Assembly (NCBI GenBank): GCA_011050085.1
Contig: DRGL01000074.1
Span: 58,815 to 122,814 of the forward strand
DNA length: 64,000 bases
Direction: 5' to 3'
DNA from: Pricia antarctica
Lineage (GTDB): Bacteria; Bacteroidota; Bacteroidia; Flavobacteriales; Flavobacteriaceae
Shown here: in pieces, positions 35,260-45,800 of the stretch
Position numbering within the stretch: the first letter of the stretch is position 1
Layout: every line of letters starts with the position of its first letter
The notes under the pieces: model-generated
The model's database searches: none
Told to the model about the DNA's origin: nothing
What the model saw: only the letters and a program-made list of their open reading frames with translations
Translations under genes and position numbers: made by a program

Positions 35260-36798
35260 TTAATACCCATTATTCTGTATCAATAGGCCACCTGACCTCT
35301 CGATTTCCGTTAATGGAAAAGGAAACACATTTAAACGCTCGTTCCAGTTCGCTTCAAACACTTCAGGACCGATACCCCATCTGGTAATATCAAACCATCT
35401 ATGGGGCTCCATGGCCAATTCTACCCTTTTTTCTTGTCTCATGGCCGTTAACAAGTCTGTACCGACTGCTATATCCCCTAATCCAGCTCTGTTACGGATA
35501 TCATTGATTTGTTGCTCAGCTATGCCCAAATCTCCACCTCCTTCAATGAGTGCTTCAGCGTACAATAGTTTTAGCTCTGCAAATCTAAACCAACGCTCAT
35601 TGTTAAATTCAGATTGACCATTGGGAGCACGATTGCCAGGAACAGTGTTGTGAGCACCTTGATATTTACTTGACGTCAACGAGGTTGAAGACCATGTGGC
35701 ATCATAAGGCACCTCAATTTGACCCCCAGCATCGTACGTATAATACATGTCTCCATCTTGATACATAACAAAAGGTATACGCAAATCCCCTGGTTCATAG
35801 GCATCCAGTAGGTCTTGGGTTGGAATGAACCATCCGTTTTTACCACCTGGCACACCGTTGCCACCGGCATCCCAATAATATGATCTAGCAATACCTTGAG
35901 TAGCTTTAAAATCTTCGGAATGGGTATCGTCAAAAACCCAGAGGTTGTCATCAGAAAAGGGTCCGCCAAATTGGATTTCAAATATGGATTCCGCATTGTT
36001 CTCTGTATCAAAATTAAAATTGTCTTCATAATTAGGCATCAACATATAAGGCCCATTATCCACTACATTACCTAGGCTAGTAATTGCTGCAGGCCAATCT
36101 TCTTTCCAAACATTTACCTTGCCTAAATAGGAAGTAGCCGCCCAAGAAGTTACCCTACCCGTATTACCGCTATCCCAAACCTCTGGCAAACCAGCTTCCG
36201 CATCTGTAAAATCAGATAAGATTGCAGCGAATAACTCCTCTCTAGTGGCATTTGGCAACGCCTGCTCATTAATTCCAAGTATTACTCCCAGTGCCAATGG
36301 AGGCGTACCAAACAATTTCATTGCTTGAAAATGAAACCATGCCCGAAGAAATTTTGCTTCAGCTGACAAAACTGTTTTATCATCATCCGTCAGTTCATTT
36401 TCAGCATCCAAACGGTCAAGAACAATATTTGCGCGATAAATACCTTCATAAATCTGCGTGTAGGCAGCAGCATAAGGCACGTCGGCCGCCCGTATCTGAA
36501 GCGCATCAATATCCCTTGATATTTGGTCCGATGTAACGTCATCTGCCGCCACGTCGTCTGAAATTACAGTTGAAATTTTCCAAAATTCTCCCCGTTCAGA
36601 AAGCGTTTCCGTACTTGTGCCCCAAAAATCCTGTATGGAAGAATAAGAGGCAAAAATGGCACCATCAAAGTCAGATCTTGTTTTATAGAAGGTATCTGTT
36701 GTTAGCCTATCCAAGGGCTGTAAATCCAGTTGGTCGGCACACGAGAATAATACCCCCAAAGAGCAAATAGCAACTATAAATTGAATTTTACTTTTCAT
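35260..36798 (-). CDS. SusD-like surface lipoprotein, pectin-region pair
   Basis: A 512-residue SusD/RagB protein. The lipobox Cys is near residue 20 (GVLFSCADQ), followed by the TPR-rich core (LSAEAKFLRAWFHFQAMKLFGTPPLAL region) and the C-terminal signature MRQEKRVELAMEPHRWFDITRWG. It lies 22 bases after the SusC partner and before a strong terminator. The glycan it binds is not readable; neighbours suggest pectin or a pectin side chain. Confidence 0.93.
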   Translation of the reverse strand: MKSKIQFIVAICSLGVLFSCADQLDLQPLDRLTTDTFYKTRSDFDGAIFASYSSIQDFWGTSTETLSERGEFWKISTVISDDVAADDVTSDQISRDIDALQIRAADVPYAAAYTQIYEGIYRANIVLDRLDAENELTDDDKTVLSAEAKFLRAWFHFQAMKLFGTPPLALGVILGINEQALPNATREELFAAILSDFTDAEAGLPEVWDSGNTGRVTSWAATSYLGKVNVWKEDWPAAITSLGNVVDNGPYMLMPNYEDNFNFDTENNAESIFEIQFGGPFSDDNLWVFDDTHSEDFKATQGIARSYYWDAGGNGVPGGKNGWFIPTQDLLDAYEPGDLRIPFVMYQDGDMYYTYDAGGQIEVPYDATWSSTSLTSSKYQGAHNTVPGNRAPNGQSEFNNERWFRFAELKLLYAEALIEGGGDLGIAEQQINDIRNRAGLGDIAVGTDLLTAMRQEKRVELAMEPHRWFDITRWGIGPEVFEANWNERLNVFPFPLTEIERSGGLLIQNNGY

Positions 36799-36820
36799 AT
36801 TTGTTGTATTATACTAATTC

Positions 36821-39800
36821 TTAATTAAAATTTACTGTCCAACCCAATTGAATAATTCTTGGCAGCGGCGACGCGCCACCATCTTGACCTGTAGCTAAGG
36901 TAAAATCGCCTTTTTGAAAACTTTGTGCACGCCCAACTTCTGGATCATAACCGGAATACTTGGTAAATGTTGCTAAGTTTTGCGCACCTAAATAGAAGCG
37001 CATATTGGTAATGAAATCATTAGTCCAACCTTTTAGTTTTTCTTGAGGCAAAGTATATCCGATAGTAATATTCTGAATTCTTAAATACGCCGCATTTTCT
37101 ACCCATCTATCCGAAAAACGATTATTACCGTTAGGGTCATTAATTGCGAGTCTAGGATTAGCACTTGAATTAGTTGTTCCTTCGGCAGTCCACCTATCTA
37201 ATATCTGCGTACTAAAATTACCTTGACCTGTCATACCCTCTAAACCTATCCTGGCGGAATTATAAATTTCCCTATCCCCAACACCTCTAAGGTTCATTGA
37301 GAAATCCCATCCTTTATATTCGGCATTAGCCACAAATCCATAGAAAAAACCTGGAAAAGGGCTTCCCAAAATAGTTCTATCGTTAGCATCTACGACGCCA
37401 TCGTTATTAACATCTACAAATCGTATATCACCTGGAGAAGGGGTACCATTAACATCAGGAACGGCAGCCGCCACTTCTGCATCATTTTGATATAAACCAT
37501 CAGTCTTAAATCCATAAAAGTGGCCAAGGCTTTCACCAACGATTGTTCTATGGGTAGAGGCACCTCCGATACCACTAATGATTGAAGGTATAGGGCCCAA
37601 GTCAGTCACTTCATTTTTAACGGTTGTTACATTTCCACCAAAACTATAATTGAAATCACCTATAGCATCTGCATAAGTGAAAGAGAATTCAATACCTGAA
37701 TTCTTAATTTGTCCAATATTAGCATCCGCAGAAAGGAAAAAACCAGATACAAAAGGTAATGGAAAGCCAATAAGGACATCGTCGGTCGTTTTGTTATAGT
37801 AATCAAAAGTACCGGTTAATTTGCCCTCAAACATACTAAGGTCAACCCCAATATCAAATTGAGTACTGGTTTCCCATTTCAAATCAGCATTGGCGAATGT
37901 AGTGGGTGCCGGGGCAACAACAGTTACCTGGTCATCACCGATTACATAACGAACATTGTTATCTATGGCACTCAGATAGGCAAAGTTAAGACCCGTAAAT
38001 TGGTTTCCCGATTGGCCCCAGCCCGCCCTAAATTTTATATCATCGAATGCAGTTTCTTTCGGAAAAAAGTTCTCATCCGTAAGCCTCCAACCTACGGATA
38101 CCGAAGGAAAAACTTGCTCTCTATTTCCTGGAGCAAATCTCGAAGTAGCATCCCTACGCATGTTCCCCGTTACTAAATATTTTCCTTTGTAGTTATAGGT
38201 TAAACGACCCAACCAGCCTTGTAACGTCCAAAGATCAGCTTCATTGGCTCCCGCCACAGTACTACCTGTTGCGGCAAAGTTCTCGTTAAAAAGATCTCTA
38301 CCCTGTAAGCGTTGTTTATCATATCGGAATTTAGTCTGTTCAAATCCAAATAGTGCCCCTACATTATGATCTCCGTCACCAAAAGTCTTGTCATACTGCA
38401 GTGTTGCAGCCGTAGTCAACGTCAACTCTATGGGCCTTTCGGAAACCAGTAAAGATGAACCGGCGCCACCATTCAATGCGGGAAGGGCGCTCGTAAAATA
38501 ATCACCGACACCTACATTATAGTCCACCCCCAAAGAAGTTCTTGCTTTCAAACCTTCTATTATGTTGAGCTCACCATAAAAGTTAGCTAAAACCTTACGG
38601 GTTTGAATATTGGTAGTCGTAAATCTATCATCCGTATTATATAAATAATTCGTGGCAGAACCCTCACCAACAGTTTCCTGATTTATTAAATTATAGCCTA
38701 AAGGGCCATCCCCGTAGGGCTGGTAGTATGGCGCATTACTTGCTGAATTGAAACCCGCAAATATGCCCGGCTCACTTTGAACCTGCCTATCTGTTTGACT
38801 AATAAGAATTGATTCACCAAATTTAAGCCTATCCCCAACTTGGATATCTGAATTGGCCTTGAAGGAATACCTAGCAAAACCCTGTGCCCTTTCAATACCC
38901 TCTTGATCTAGATAACCCCCTGATATAAAATAGGTGGCTTTTTCACTTCCGCCACTAACGGATACGTTATGATTTTGAACAAATCCGGATTTGAACATTA
39001 AATCTTGCCAATCCACATATGGCTGACCCCTAAATTGTGATAAGTCTGTACCAAGCTGTCCCTGAACATCAATATATTGATCAACATCTAATACATCAAT
39101 TGTATTTCTAATACTGGCAAAAGAAGAATAGCCATCGTAAGTTACCCTAGCATCACCTCTCTTACCCCTTTTGGTCGTAACAATTATAACACCGTTAGCA
39201 GCTCTAGCACCATAAATTGCGGTAGAAGCGGCGTCTTTCAGAACATCAATGGATTCAATATCGTTTGCGTTCAAACCGGCCAATGGGTTTGAATCTGTCG
39301 TTGATGAGGTATTAACGGTTATATTGGTGGTCTGCACAATAGGCACCCCATCTATTACCCAAAGGGGGTCGTTTACTCCTGGAGTACCCACTCCACGTAT
39401 ATTAACACTTATTGGAGAACCTGGATCACCGCTACGATTGGTGATGTTGACACCAGATATGGTACCTGCCAAAGCTTGGTCTGGACTGGTAATCGGTTTT
39501 GAAACAATATCTGCAGCTCCTATGGAACCGATAGAGCCCGTCAAATCAGCTTTTCGCTGCGTACCATAACCTACTACCACAACTTCGGAAAGTCCCTGAG
39601 CGTCTTCCGACATGGTAACGTCAATTTGCGTGCGGCCATCAATGGAAACGGATTGCTTCGTATACCCGATGTATGAAAACACCAAGACATTTTCATTTTC
39701 AGGTACACTAATTGAATAATTGCCATCAAAATCGGTAACCGACCCTATGGTCGTACCTTCCACGATCACATTCACTCCGGGAAGCACACCAGCATCATCC

Positions 39801-39919
39801 GAGACTTTTCCCGCAACTGTTGTTTGGGCATAGGTTTGCGCTGACCCTAAAAACATGACACCCAAAAATACCAGGACAAACAGATTATATGCAAAACATT
39901 TTGACAGTGGTTTTTTCAT
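36821..39919 (-). CDS. SusC-like TonB-dependent receptor, pectin-region pair
   Basis: A 1032-residue outer-membrane transporter. Signal peptide about 1-31 (ending QTYAQ), carboxypeptidase-D-like domain (GKVSDDAGVLPGVNVIVEG ... FDGNYSI), then SEVVVVGYGTQRKADLTGSI at the plug, IRGVGTPG, VLKDAASTAIYGARAANG and a barrel ending in an aromatic-rich strand (LGWTVNFN). It works with the SusD 22 bases downstream. A possible -7 box lies about 100 bases upstream. Confidence 0.93.
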   Translation of the reverse strand: MKKPLSKCFAYNLFVLVFLGVMFLGSAQTYAQTTVAGKVSDDAGVLPGVNVIVEGTTIGSVTDFDGNYSISVPENENVLVFSYIGYTKQSVSIDGRTQIDVTMSEDAQGLSEVVVVGYGTQRKADLTGSIGSIGAADIVSKPITSPDQALAGTISGVNITNRSGDPGSPISVNIRGVGTPGVNDPLWVIDGVPIVQTTNITVNTSSTTDSNPLAGLNANDIESIDVLKDAASTAIYGARAANGVIIVTTKRGKRGDARVTYDGYSSFASIRNTIDVLDVDQYIDVQGQLGTDLSQFRGQPYVDWQDLMFKSGFVQNHNVSVSGGSEKATYFISGGYLDQEGIERAQGFARYSFKANSDIQVGDRLKFGESILISQTDRQVQSEPGIFAGFNSASNAPYYQPYGDGPLGYNLINQETVGEGSATNYLYNTDDRFTTTNIQTRKVLANFYGELNIIEGLKARTSLGVDYNVGVGDYFTSALPALNGGAGSSLLVSERPIELTLTTAATLQYDKTFGDGDHNVGALFGFEQTKFRYDKQRLQGRDLFNENFAATGSTVAGANEADLWTLQGWLGRLTYNYKGKYLVTGNMRRDATSRFAPGNREQVFPSVSVGWRLTDENFFPKETAFDDIKFRAGWGQSGNQFTGLNFAYLSAIDNNVRYVIGDDQVTVVAPAPTTFANADLKWETSTQFDIGVDLSMFEGKLTGTFDYYNKTTDDVLIGFPLPFVSGFFLSADANIGQIKNSGIEFSFTYADAIGDFNYSFGGNVTTVKNEVTDLGPIPSIISGIGGASTHRTIVGESLGHFYGFKTDGLYQNDAEVAAAVPDVNGTPSPGDIRFVDVNNDGVVDANDRTILGSPFPGFFYGFVANAEYKGWDFSMNLRGVGDREIYNSARIGLEGMTGQGNFSTQILDRWTAEGTTNSSANPRLAINDPNGNNRFSDRWVENAAYLRIQNITIGYTLPQEKLKGWTNDFITNMRFYLGAQNLATFTKYSGYDPEVGRAQSFQKGDFTLATGQDGGASPLPRIIQLGWTVNFN

Positions 39920-40021
39920 AATACTATGAGAGTTTAATTGATTATCCGATACATAAATAACAAGTTGAAATACCCTTTTTTATCGATACCTCTCTATGTT
40001 AAATTTTTGTAAAATATTAAA

Positions 40022-40029
40022 CAAATCTA
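40022..40029 (-). promoter_or_regulatory. Candidate -7 box of the susCD pair
   Basis: The minus strand reads TAGATTTG, an exact TAnnTTTG match, giving a leader of roughly 95 bases. No matching -33 element is seen, so this is tentative. Confidence 0.35.
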
Positions 40030-40332
40030 AAAAAAATTAACAGATATCACTATTTATACTTCAGTTTAAATATTCTTTTTATTGCATAAGGTTTTAGAGG
40101 CATTTTCATAAGTATATAATTCCTTTGACAACTCCGAAAATAGCTACTGTAAAAGAAGGTAAGTCTAGTGGCAAATTCACATATCTATAAAGCAACGGTA
40201 GTTATCAAAATTGATTGGTGATACTCCTAATCGATATTCCGTCAATTAGATATTTATGCCAAACTAAAAATTTTAGTTTAGTAAAATTAAAGTCTTTAAA
40301 AGCAAAAAAAAAGAAATACGCGCTACTAGTAA

Positions 40333-40366
40333 AATAAAGGCTCCCAATGTATCGGGAGCCTTTATT
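40333..40366. terminator. Strong isolated hairpin terminator
   Basis: AATAAAGGCTCCC (40333-40345) pairs perfectly with GGGAGCCTTTATT (40354-40366) around an 8-base loop; A/T runs flank both sides. It is 460 bases from the nearest stop codon, so it may end a long 3' UTR of the minus-strand operon or an unseen small RNA. Confidence 0.75.
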
Positions 40367-40827
40367 CACATTACATGTGATATTATCAATTCTAATTAGA
40401 ATACTATGATAATGCAAAAAAATTTATATAAAGTAGGTCCAAAATGAGTCTAAGTAAATACGATGTTTAGGTTTTACTTGCTATTCATAAAGCCATTTGG
40501 TTAGTGTTAGCATCTTTTACACAACCAACTTCATATTTTAAAATTCTCACTGGTATGTGTTAACCCTATTTTTAAAAGCATCAGTATTATCATTGTGCGA
40601 AAACCTTGGAAAATAGTCTTGAAGCTTTTAACTTTTAACATCTTAATCCTTAGGGAATGTATTGTACAACTTTCTGAAAACGTATTTCCCTGGATAAATA
40701 GGGTAAGGATTTCGCTTGCATTGTACTTTTTCACAGTCTCGATGGCCATCTCTTATTCAACCTTGTTAATTTGAAACTAACAAAAGCCCACCTAATGCAT
40801 CCTACTTAAAAAAACCTTATCCTTTAC

Positions 40828-41961
40828 TTAGTCATCGGAAAAGGTAAACGCAGGAAGCTTAATGATTGCGCCGCCCTGCTCGGCAGATTGGTGCGACAAA
40901 ATACCTACACAAGTTATGTTTGCCGATTGCTTTGCATTCGGGTAAGGTGACTTTTCAGTGATAAGGGCATTTACAAATTCATGCACCAAATGCGGATGGG
41001 AACCACCATGACCCGCGCCTTGGGTAAAGGAAAGGTGTTGATGTTCGTCTGAATCGTACACCCCTTTGGTAGTAAAATGTTGAATCTCTTTAGGAAGTAA
41101 TTTTGCGAAGTCAGGACTCTCGACTTCCTCCGGAATCTCGGGTTCGGGTTTTTTGGCAGTATGAACAACCAAGGGTCGCCCCTCTATCAAAGGCCATTCC
41201 ACCGATTTTTTAGAGCCATACACTTCGAAACTTTCCCGATACTGGCGGGCGACATCGAAAAGCGAACGATATACCTGCGCACTTAAATCCGAATTTCGGA
41301 ATTTGATATGGGTAGTCTCGACGGCATATGGTGAATTATATTCCTTGATAAGTTCTTCGCGAATGGTTCCCGAACCAAAACATGACACATATTCGGCCTC
41401 TCCCCTTGTAAGCGCCAAGACCGGGCCTACACAATGGGTCGCATAATGCATTGGCGGTAGACCGGGCCAATAGTTAGGCCATCCGTCCATATCTTGCTGA
41501 TGGCTTGCCTTTAAAAACTGGACTTTGCCCAGCTCGCCATTATCGTAAAGTTCTTTCATATACAGAAATTCACGTGCATACACTACCGTCTCCATCATCA
41601 TATAGGTCAATCCGGTTTCTTCGGTCAACCTCACGATTTCCTCACATTCTTCGACTGAAGTCGCCATTGGAACGGTGCATGCTACATGCTTTCCTGCTTT
41701 TAAAGCCTTGATGGACTGTGTTCCATGGTCGGGAATGGGCGTATTGATATGTACCGCGTCTATTTCGTCATCTTGCAGCAACTCATCGTAAGACGTATAT
41801 CGTTTTGCTATACCAAAGGCATCTCCAAGTTCATTTAGTTTTTCCTCGTTGCGTTGGCAAATCGCCATTAACTGTGCATTGGGATGTTTTTGATATATGG
41901 GGATGAATTCTGCCCCGAAACCTAAGCCCACCAGGGCAATGTTGATTTTTTTATCACTCAT
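40828..41961 (-). CDS. Gfo/Idh/MocA family oxidoreductase
   Basis: With the start at 41961 (MSDKKINIALVGLGFGAEF) the protein has 377 residues; the longer frame from 42069 adds 36 residues that overlap the next gene and look non-coding. The Rossmann N-terminus has GLGFGAEF, HINTPIPDHGTQSIKALKAGKHVACTVPMA is the family core with the usual EKP changed to TVP. The change at the catalytic Lys position is notable. It is probably a cytoplasmic NAD(P)-dependent sugar or sugar-acid dehydrogenase or a related lyase-like member. It lies 23 bases after the epimerase gene in one minus-strand operon. Confidence 0.88.
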   Translation of the reverse strand: MSDKKINIALVGLGFGAEFIPIYQKHPNAQLMAICQRNEEKLNELGDAFGIAKRYTSYDELLQDDEIDAVHINTPIPDHGTQSIKALKAGKHVACTVPMATSVEECEEIVRLTEETGLTYMMMETVVYAREFLYMKELYDNGELGKVQFLKASHQQDMDGWPNYWPGLPPMHYATHCVGPVLALTRGEAEYVSCFGSGTIREELIKEYNSPYAVETTHIKFRNSDLSAQVYRSLFDVARQYRESFEVYGSKKSVEWPLIEGRPLVVHTAKKPEPEIPEEVESPDFAKLLPKEIQHFTTKGVYDSDEHQHLSFTQGAGHGGSHPHLVHEFVNALITEKSPYPNAKQSANITCVGILSHQSAEQGGAIIKLPAFTFSDD

Positions 41962-41984
41962 TGTAATTCTTTCTATAAATTTAT

Positions 41985-42845
41985 TTATGCTCCAAAGGTT
42001 TTCTTTAAAAATTGAATGCCTTCGGATGCAAATTCGTCTTGATTTTCGGCCAGATGTTTCCAGATACACACGGCTCCAGCAAGTTCCTTGATTTCGGGCG
42101 TAAAGCTTTCTATGACCATTGCGCCCTTATATCCTATATCTTCCAATCCCAATTTGAAATCGTTCCACGGGGTTAGTCCTGTTCCGGGAATGCCCCTATG
42201 GTTTTCCGAAACCTGTACATGAATCAGTTTATCACCAACCGTGTTTATCGCTTCGCGGATATTCTGCTCTTCGATAGTCATGTGAAAGCCGTCCAATAAA
42301 ACTTTGGCATTTGCATGTCCAATATCCTTTACAAGACGCATCACATCCTCCGCAGTATTGACCAAATCAGATTCAAAACGGTTCAAAGGTTCCAAAGCAA
42401 TCGACTGCCCGAATTTGTCTGCCAAGGCACAAACCTTACGAAGGTTGGTAACCGCTAAATCCCATTCCGCTTTTCGTTGTTCATCGGGTACCATTCGGGC
42501 CTTGCCTACTGCGGAATACATAGGTCCCGCTAAAAAGTCGACTTCGAACGCATTGCAAAGTTCGAAGCACTGTTCAACGTACCTAAAGCAGTTTTCATGC
42601 AGTGAGACGTCGTCGGAAGTTAAATCTTTGGTGGGTCCGAAAACACCGCAAACGGTAGCTTTAAGGCCATTGTCCGCAAGGGCTTTTTTTACGATAGCAC
42701 TATCTATACGTTCAGGGGCTTCTATAGGAATTTCCACTAGGTCATATCCCAAGGATTTTATTTTGGGAAACAACGAAATCGATTCCGTGGTAAAAGGAGA
42801 TTGCCAAAGCCATGTACTAACACCAAATTCAATTGTATCTGACAT
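41985..42845 (-). CDS. Ketose 3-epimerase-like sugar isomerase (TIM barrel)
   Basis: A 286-residue cytoplasmic enzyme of the xylose-isomerase-like TIM-barrel superfamily, close to D-tagatose/D-psicose 3-epimerases. Metal ligands of that group can be seen: Glu in ALEPLNRFESD, Asp in VLLDGFHM, His in HVQVSENHRG and Glu in VIESF. The likely reaction is 3-epimerisation of a free keto-sugar. It lies between the giant ThuA protein gene (22 bases) and the Gfo/Idh gene (23 bases), so the three form an operon. Confidence 0.87.
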   Translation of the reverse strand: MSDTIEFGVSTWLWQSPFTTESISLFPKIKSLGYDLVEIPIEAPERIDSAIVKKALADNGLKATVCGVFGPTKDLTSDDVSLHENCFRYVEQCFELCNAFEVDFLAGPMYSAVGKARMVPDEQRKAEWDLAVTNLRKVCALADKFGQSIALEPLNRFESDLVNTAEDVMRLVKDIGHANAKVLLDGFHMTIEEQNIREAINTVGDKLIHVQVSENHRGIPGTGLTPWNDFKLGLEDIGYKGAMVIESFTPEIKELAGAVCIWKHLAENQDEFASEGIQFLKKTFGA

Positions 42846-42867
42846 TTACTTTTTATTCGTTACTTAA

Positions 42868-45800
42868 TTAATTGGAAACTACTTTCATTACGCCCTGCAT
42901 GATACGCCAATGACCTGGAAAAGTGCATATAAACGGATAGTCACCGGCCTCCGAAGGTGCAGTGAACCTAAGGGTAACCGTTTGCTCGGGGTCTACCAAG
43001 GCCGTAGCAAAGAGTACTTCTGCCATCTTGGGAACGTATTGCTGTTGTGCACCTTGAGGGTCTGCGGCCAACTTGTCCGCTGCTTCTCCCACTTTTTCCT
43101 TTTGACCTTGTTGTACGATGACTAGGTTATGCTGCATAAAATCAACGTTCTCCAATACCAATTCAACCTGCACTCCGGCTTCTACTACGAATTCTGAAAG
43201 GTCAAATTTCATTTCGTTCTGAACGGTTTTGATGTTGATTACCGTACGTTTTTCATTATCGGCATCATTCGCATCGTTCCCGGCCATATCATTTTTGTTG
43301 TAGCTTTTGGCCAAAAATTCGGCAACGGAAACTCCCCCAAAGGTGTTATTGGAATTCTCGCTAAAATCCGTTTCGACCTCGTATTTCCAAGCCCCTGCAA
43401 GCTGTACCGTTTTCTCATCGGAACGAACATACAGCTGTTCGGGTTTACCATAGATTCCACCGCCACCGCCCGTATCCTCAACCCGTACGGCAATTGTATT
43501 GACGCCATTTTTCAATAATCCCTTAGGAATATTATAGTAGCGGTTTCTCGCATAATCGCTTTCGGTTGCCCCAATTTGCTTACCATTGATATATACCACA
43601 TCGGAATCGTCTATGGGTCCTAAAGAGACAATAGCGGAAGTGGCACCTGCATTAAAATTGAAGTTTTTACGGAACCAAACGACCCCATCCATTTCTAGAC
43701 CGGCATCTTCGATAAATTGTGGCAATGGCATGGTCTTCCAGCTTCTATCGTCATAAGCGACGGATTCCCTTGCCCCATTGTTAGAACTATCAAATTTATA
43801 TTCTGGATTGGCCTTTGCATATTCAGACATAAAACCATCGGCATGGGCACTTGCGGCAGCGAAATATGCTTTTGCAAGCCAACTATCCGAAGATATATTT
43901 TCGTCATCAACCAAATCATGCAGCTTTTTACCAATTGTTGCTGAAGCAGGTCTCTCTGCAAAATAAAGTAGGCCCGCCATACGGACTTTCGGGCTTTTAT
44001 CAGTAAGAATATTGGCTTTCAATATTGATGCATCGGTAGTTTCGTTCTTAGGAAGTGCCTGAATAGCGGCTTTACGTACCGCTTCAGCAGGATGGTACAA
44101 ACCGCCTGTGACGACATTGTAAGCTTCCGTATCGGTATTCAGATCTGTCAATCCTTCAACGGTCCAGAGGGCGTGAAGGGCTGCCGGATGCATTCCTAAC
44201 CCATCCAGGTTTGAATTGTTAACGATTTTATAGAGTTTGGGCAGTACATCTTTATTATTACGTTCAATTAGAAGGCGCTGGGCGGTCATCCGCCAGAACA
44301 TGGTATTGTTTGACAAAGCCGCTATAAGTGCATTGGGGTCGTCTCTATCCAGTTTTAGGTCTTCCTTTTCTTGGCCATTCTTCGGAACAACCCGCCAAAT
44401 ACGGCCCCTGGACTTATCACGTAGGGGATTTTCATAGGCATTACCTTTTCCGTTCTCGGCATCGAATCCGCCCTGCTCTTTGTTCGGGGTAGGATTGTGC
44501 TGTATGATGAAGTTGTACCAATCGGCCACCCACACATTGCCATCCGGACCGACCTTGGCCTCTACCGGAGATACCCATTCGTCTGAACTTGCGAAGAGAT
44601 TGCCGCCATCACTCTCCAAATAGCCGGCACCGTTTTTTTCGATTTCGGCAATATGTACCAGCCCGCCAGTAGGTTCGCATACAAAGGCAAACCTGTTCCA
44701 ATATTTACTCGGATAATTTCTTGCCGTGTAAAAATGATGGCCTGCGGCAGCGGTAAAACCACCAAAAACATCTACCTGCCGATAATTGGGGGTTATGGGC
44801 TGCATGGCATAATGGCCATCTATCTTTAGACTTCCCTGTGCGGGAATACCCACCAAGCCATCCATAATCTTATTCGGAATGCCTAAAAAGACACTGTGCG
44901 TATTGTTTGCCGTAGATGCAAAAAGGGAATTGTCTTCGGTAATGCCCAGACCCCAAGTATTATTACTCGTATTGGTCAAGACCTCAAAATAATTTTTCTT
45001 CGGATTGAACCGATACATATTCTGCCTAAAATTCAAATCTTGACCAAAGATATTACCTTCAAAGCCAGAGTATCCAACAACCCCATAAATTGCATTATCT
45101 ATCCCATTTTGTAGGTTAGAGGGTCCCGCATGGGTATCAAAGGTACCCCAACCCTCTATAAGCACTTCCTTTACATCAGCTTTATCGTCTCCGTCGGTAT
45201 CCTTTAAAAAAATAAATTGCGGCGCTTGCGAAACGATTATACCTCCATCATAAAATGCAAAGCTTGTAGGAATGTTCAAGTTTTCTGCATAAACTGTGAC
45301 CTTATCGGCTTTACCGTCGCCATCGGTATCTTCAAGAATTTTTACTTTATCATCACCTATGCCTCTATCGTCTCTTACAGAGTTAGGATAATCTACGGTC
45401 TCGATGACCCAAAGTCTTCCTTTTTCGTCCCAATTCATGGCGATGGGATTTATGATATCGGGTTCGGAGGCGAAGAGTTCGAGGTCGAAACCTGCGGGTA
45501 CCTGTATCAATTTGGCAGATTCTTTTGGCGATAAGGGTAATTGATACTTTGGGGCCGGATCTCGCTTTTCATAGTTGGGAATGCTGTCCCGCTCTTCATA
45601 GGTCAACGTTGGAATATCTTTCGAAAATTCTTCCCAATTTGCCTTGACCTTGTCATTTACCGCCCAAAGAATGCCCTGTTTGACCAGCTGTTGAAAGCCC
45701 GGATTGCTCCACGTACGTTCATCGTGTCCGTAAGCGGTATAAAAGACTTTACCCTTACCATGATTTTTCACCCATGTCCAAGGCTCATGATGATCGCCAT

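Larger units (their letters stand above)
39920..40827. other. Gene-free region between susC and the oxidoreductase
   Basis: About 900 AT-rich bases. Two minus-strand frames (40205-40417 and 40531-40749) lack family likeness and good start signals, and I do not count them. The only clear element is the hairpin at 40333-40366. The upstream part carries the susC leader. Confidence 0.45.

Noticed and set aside
40321..40330. Second att copy, because CGCTACTAG also ends the tRNA fragment at 27141-27149 and a hairpin follows both
   Set aside because: Only 9 bases match and no T arm precedes it; chance is more likely.
40531..40749. 72-codon minus-strand frame as a small gene
   Set aside because: Composition is AT-driven, no recognisable domain and no promoter or ribosome site that stands out.
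42304..42867. 187-codon plus-strand frame opposite the epimerase
   Set aside because: It is the antisense shadow of a clear TIM-barrel gene and has no protein likeness.
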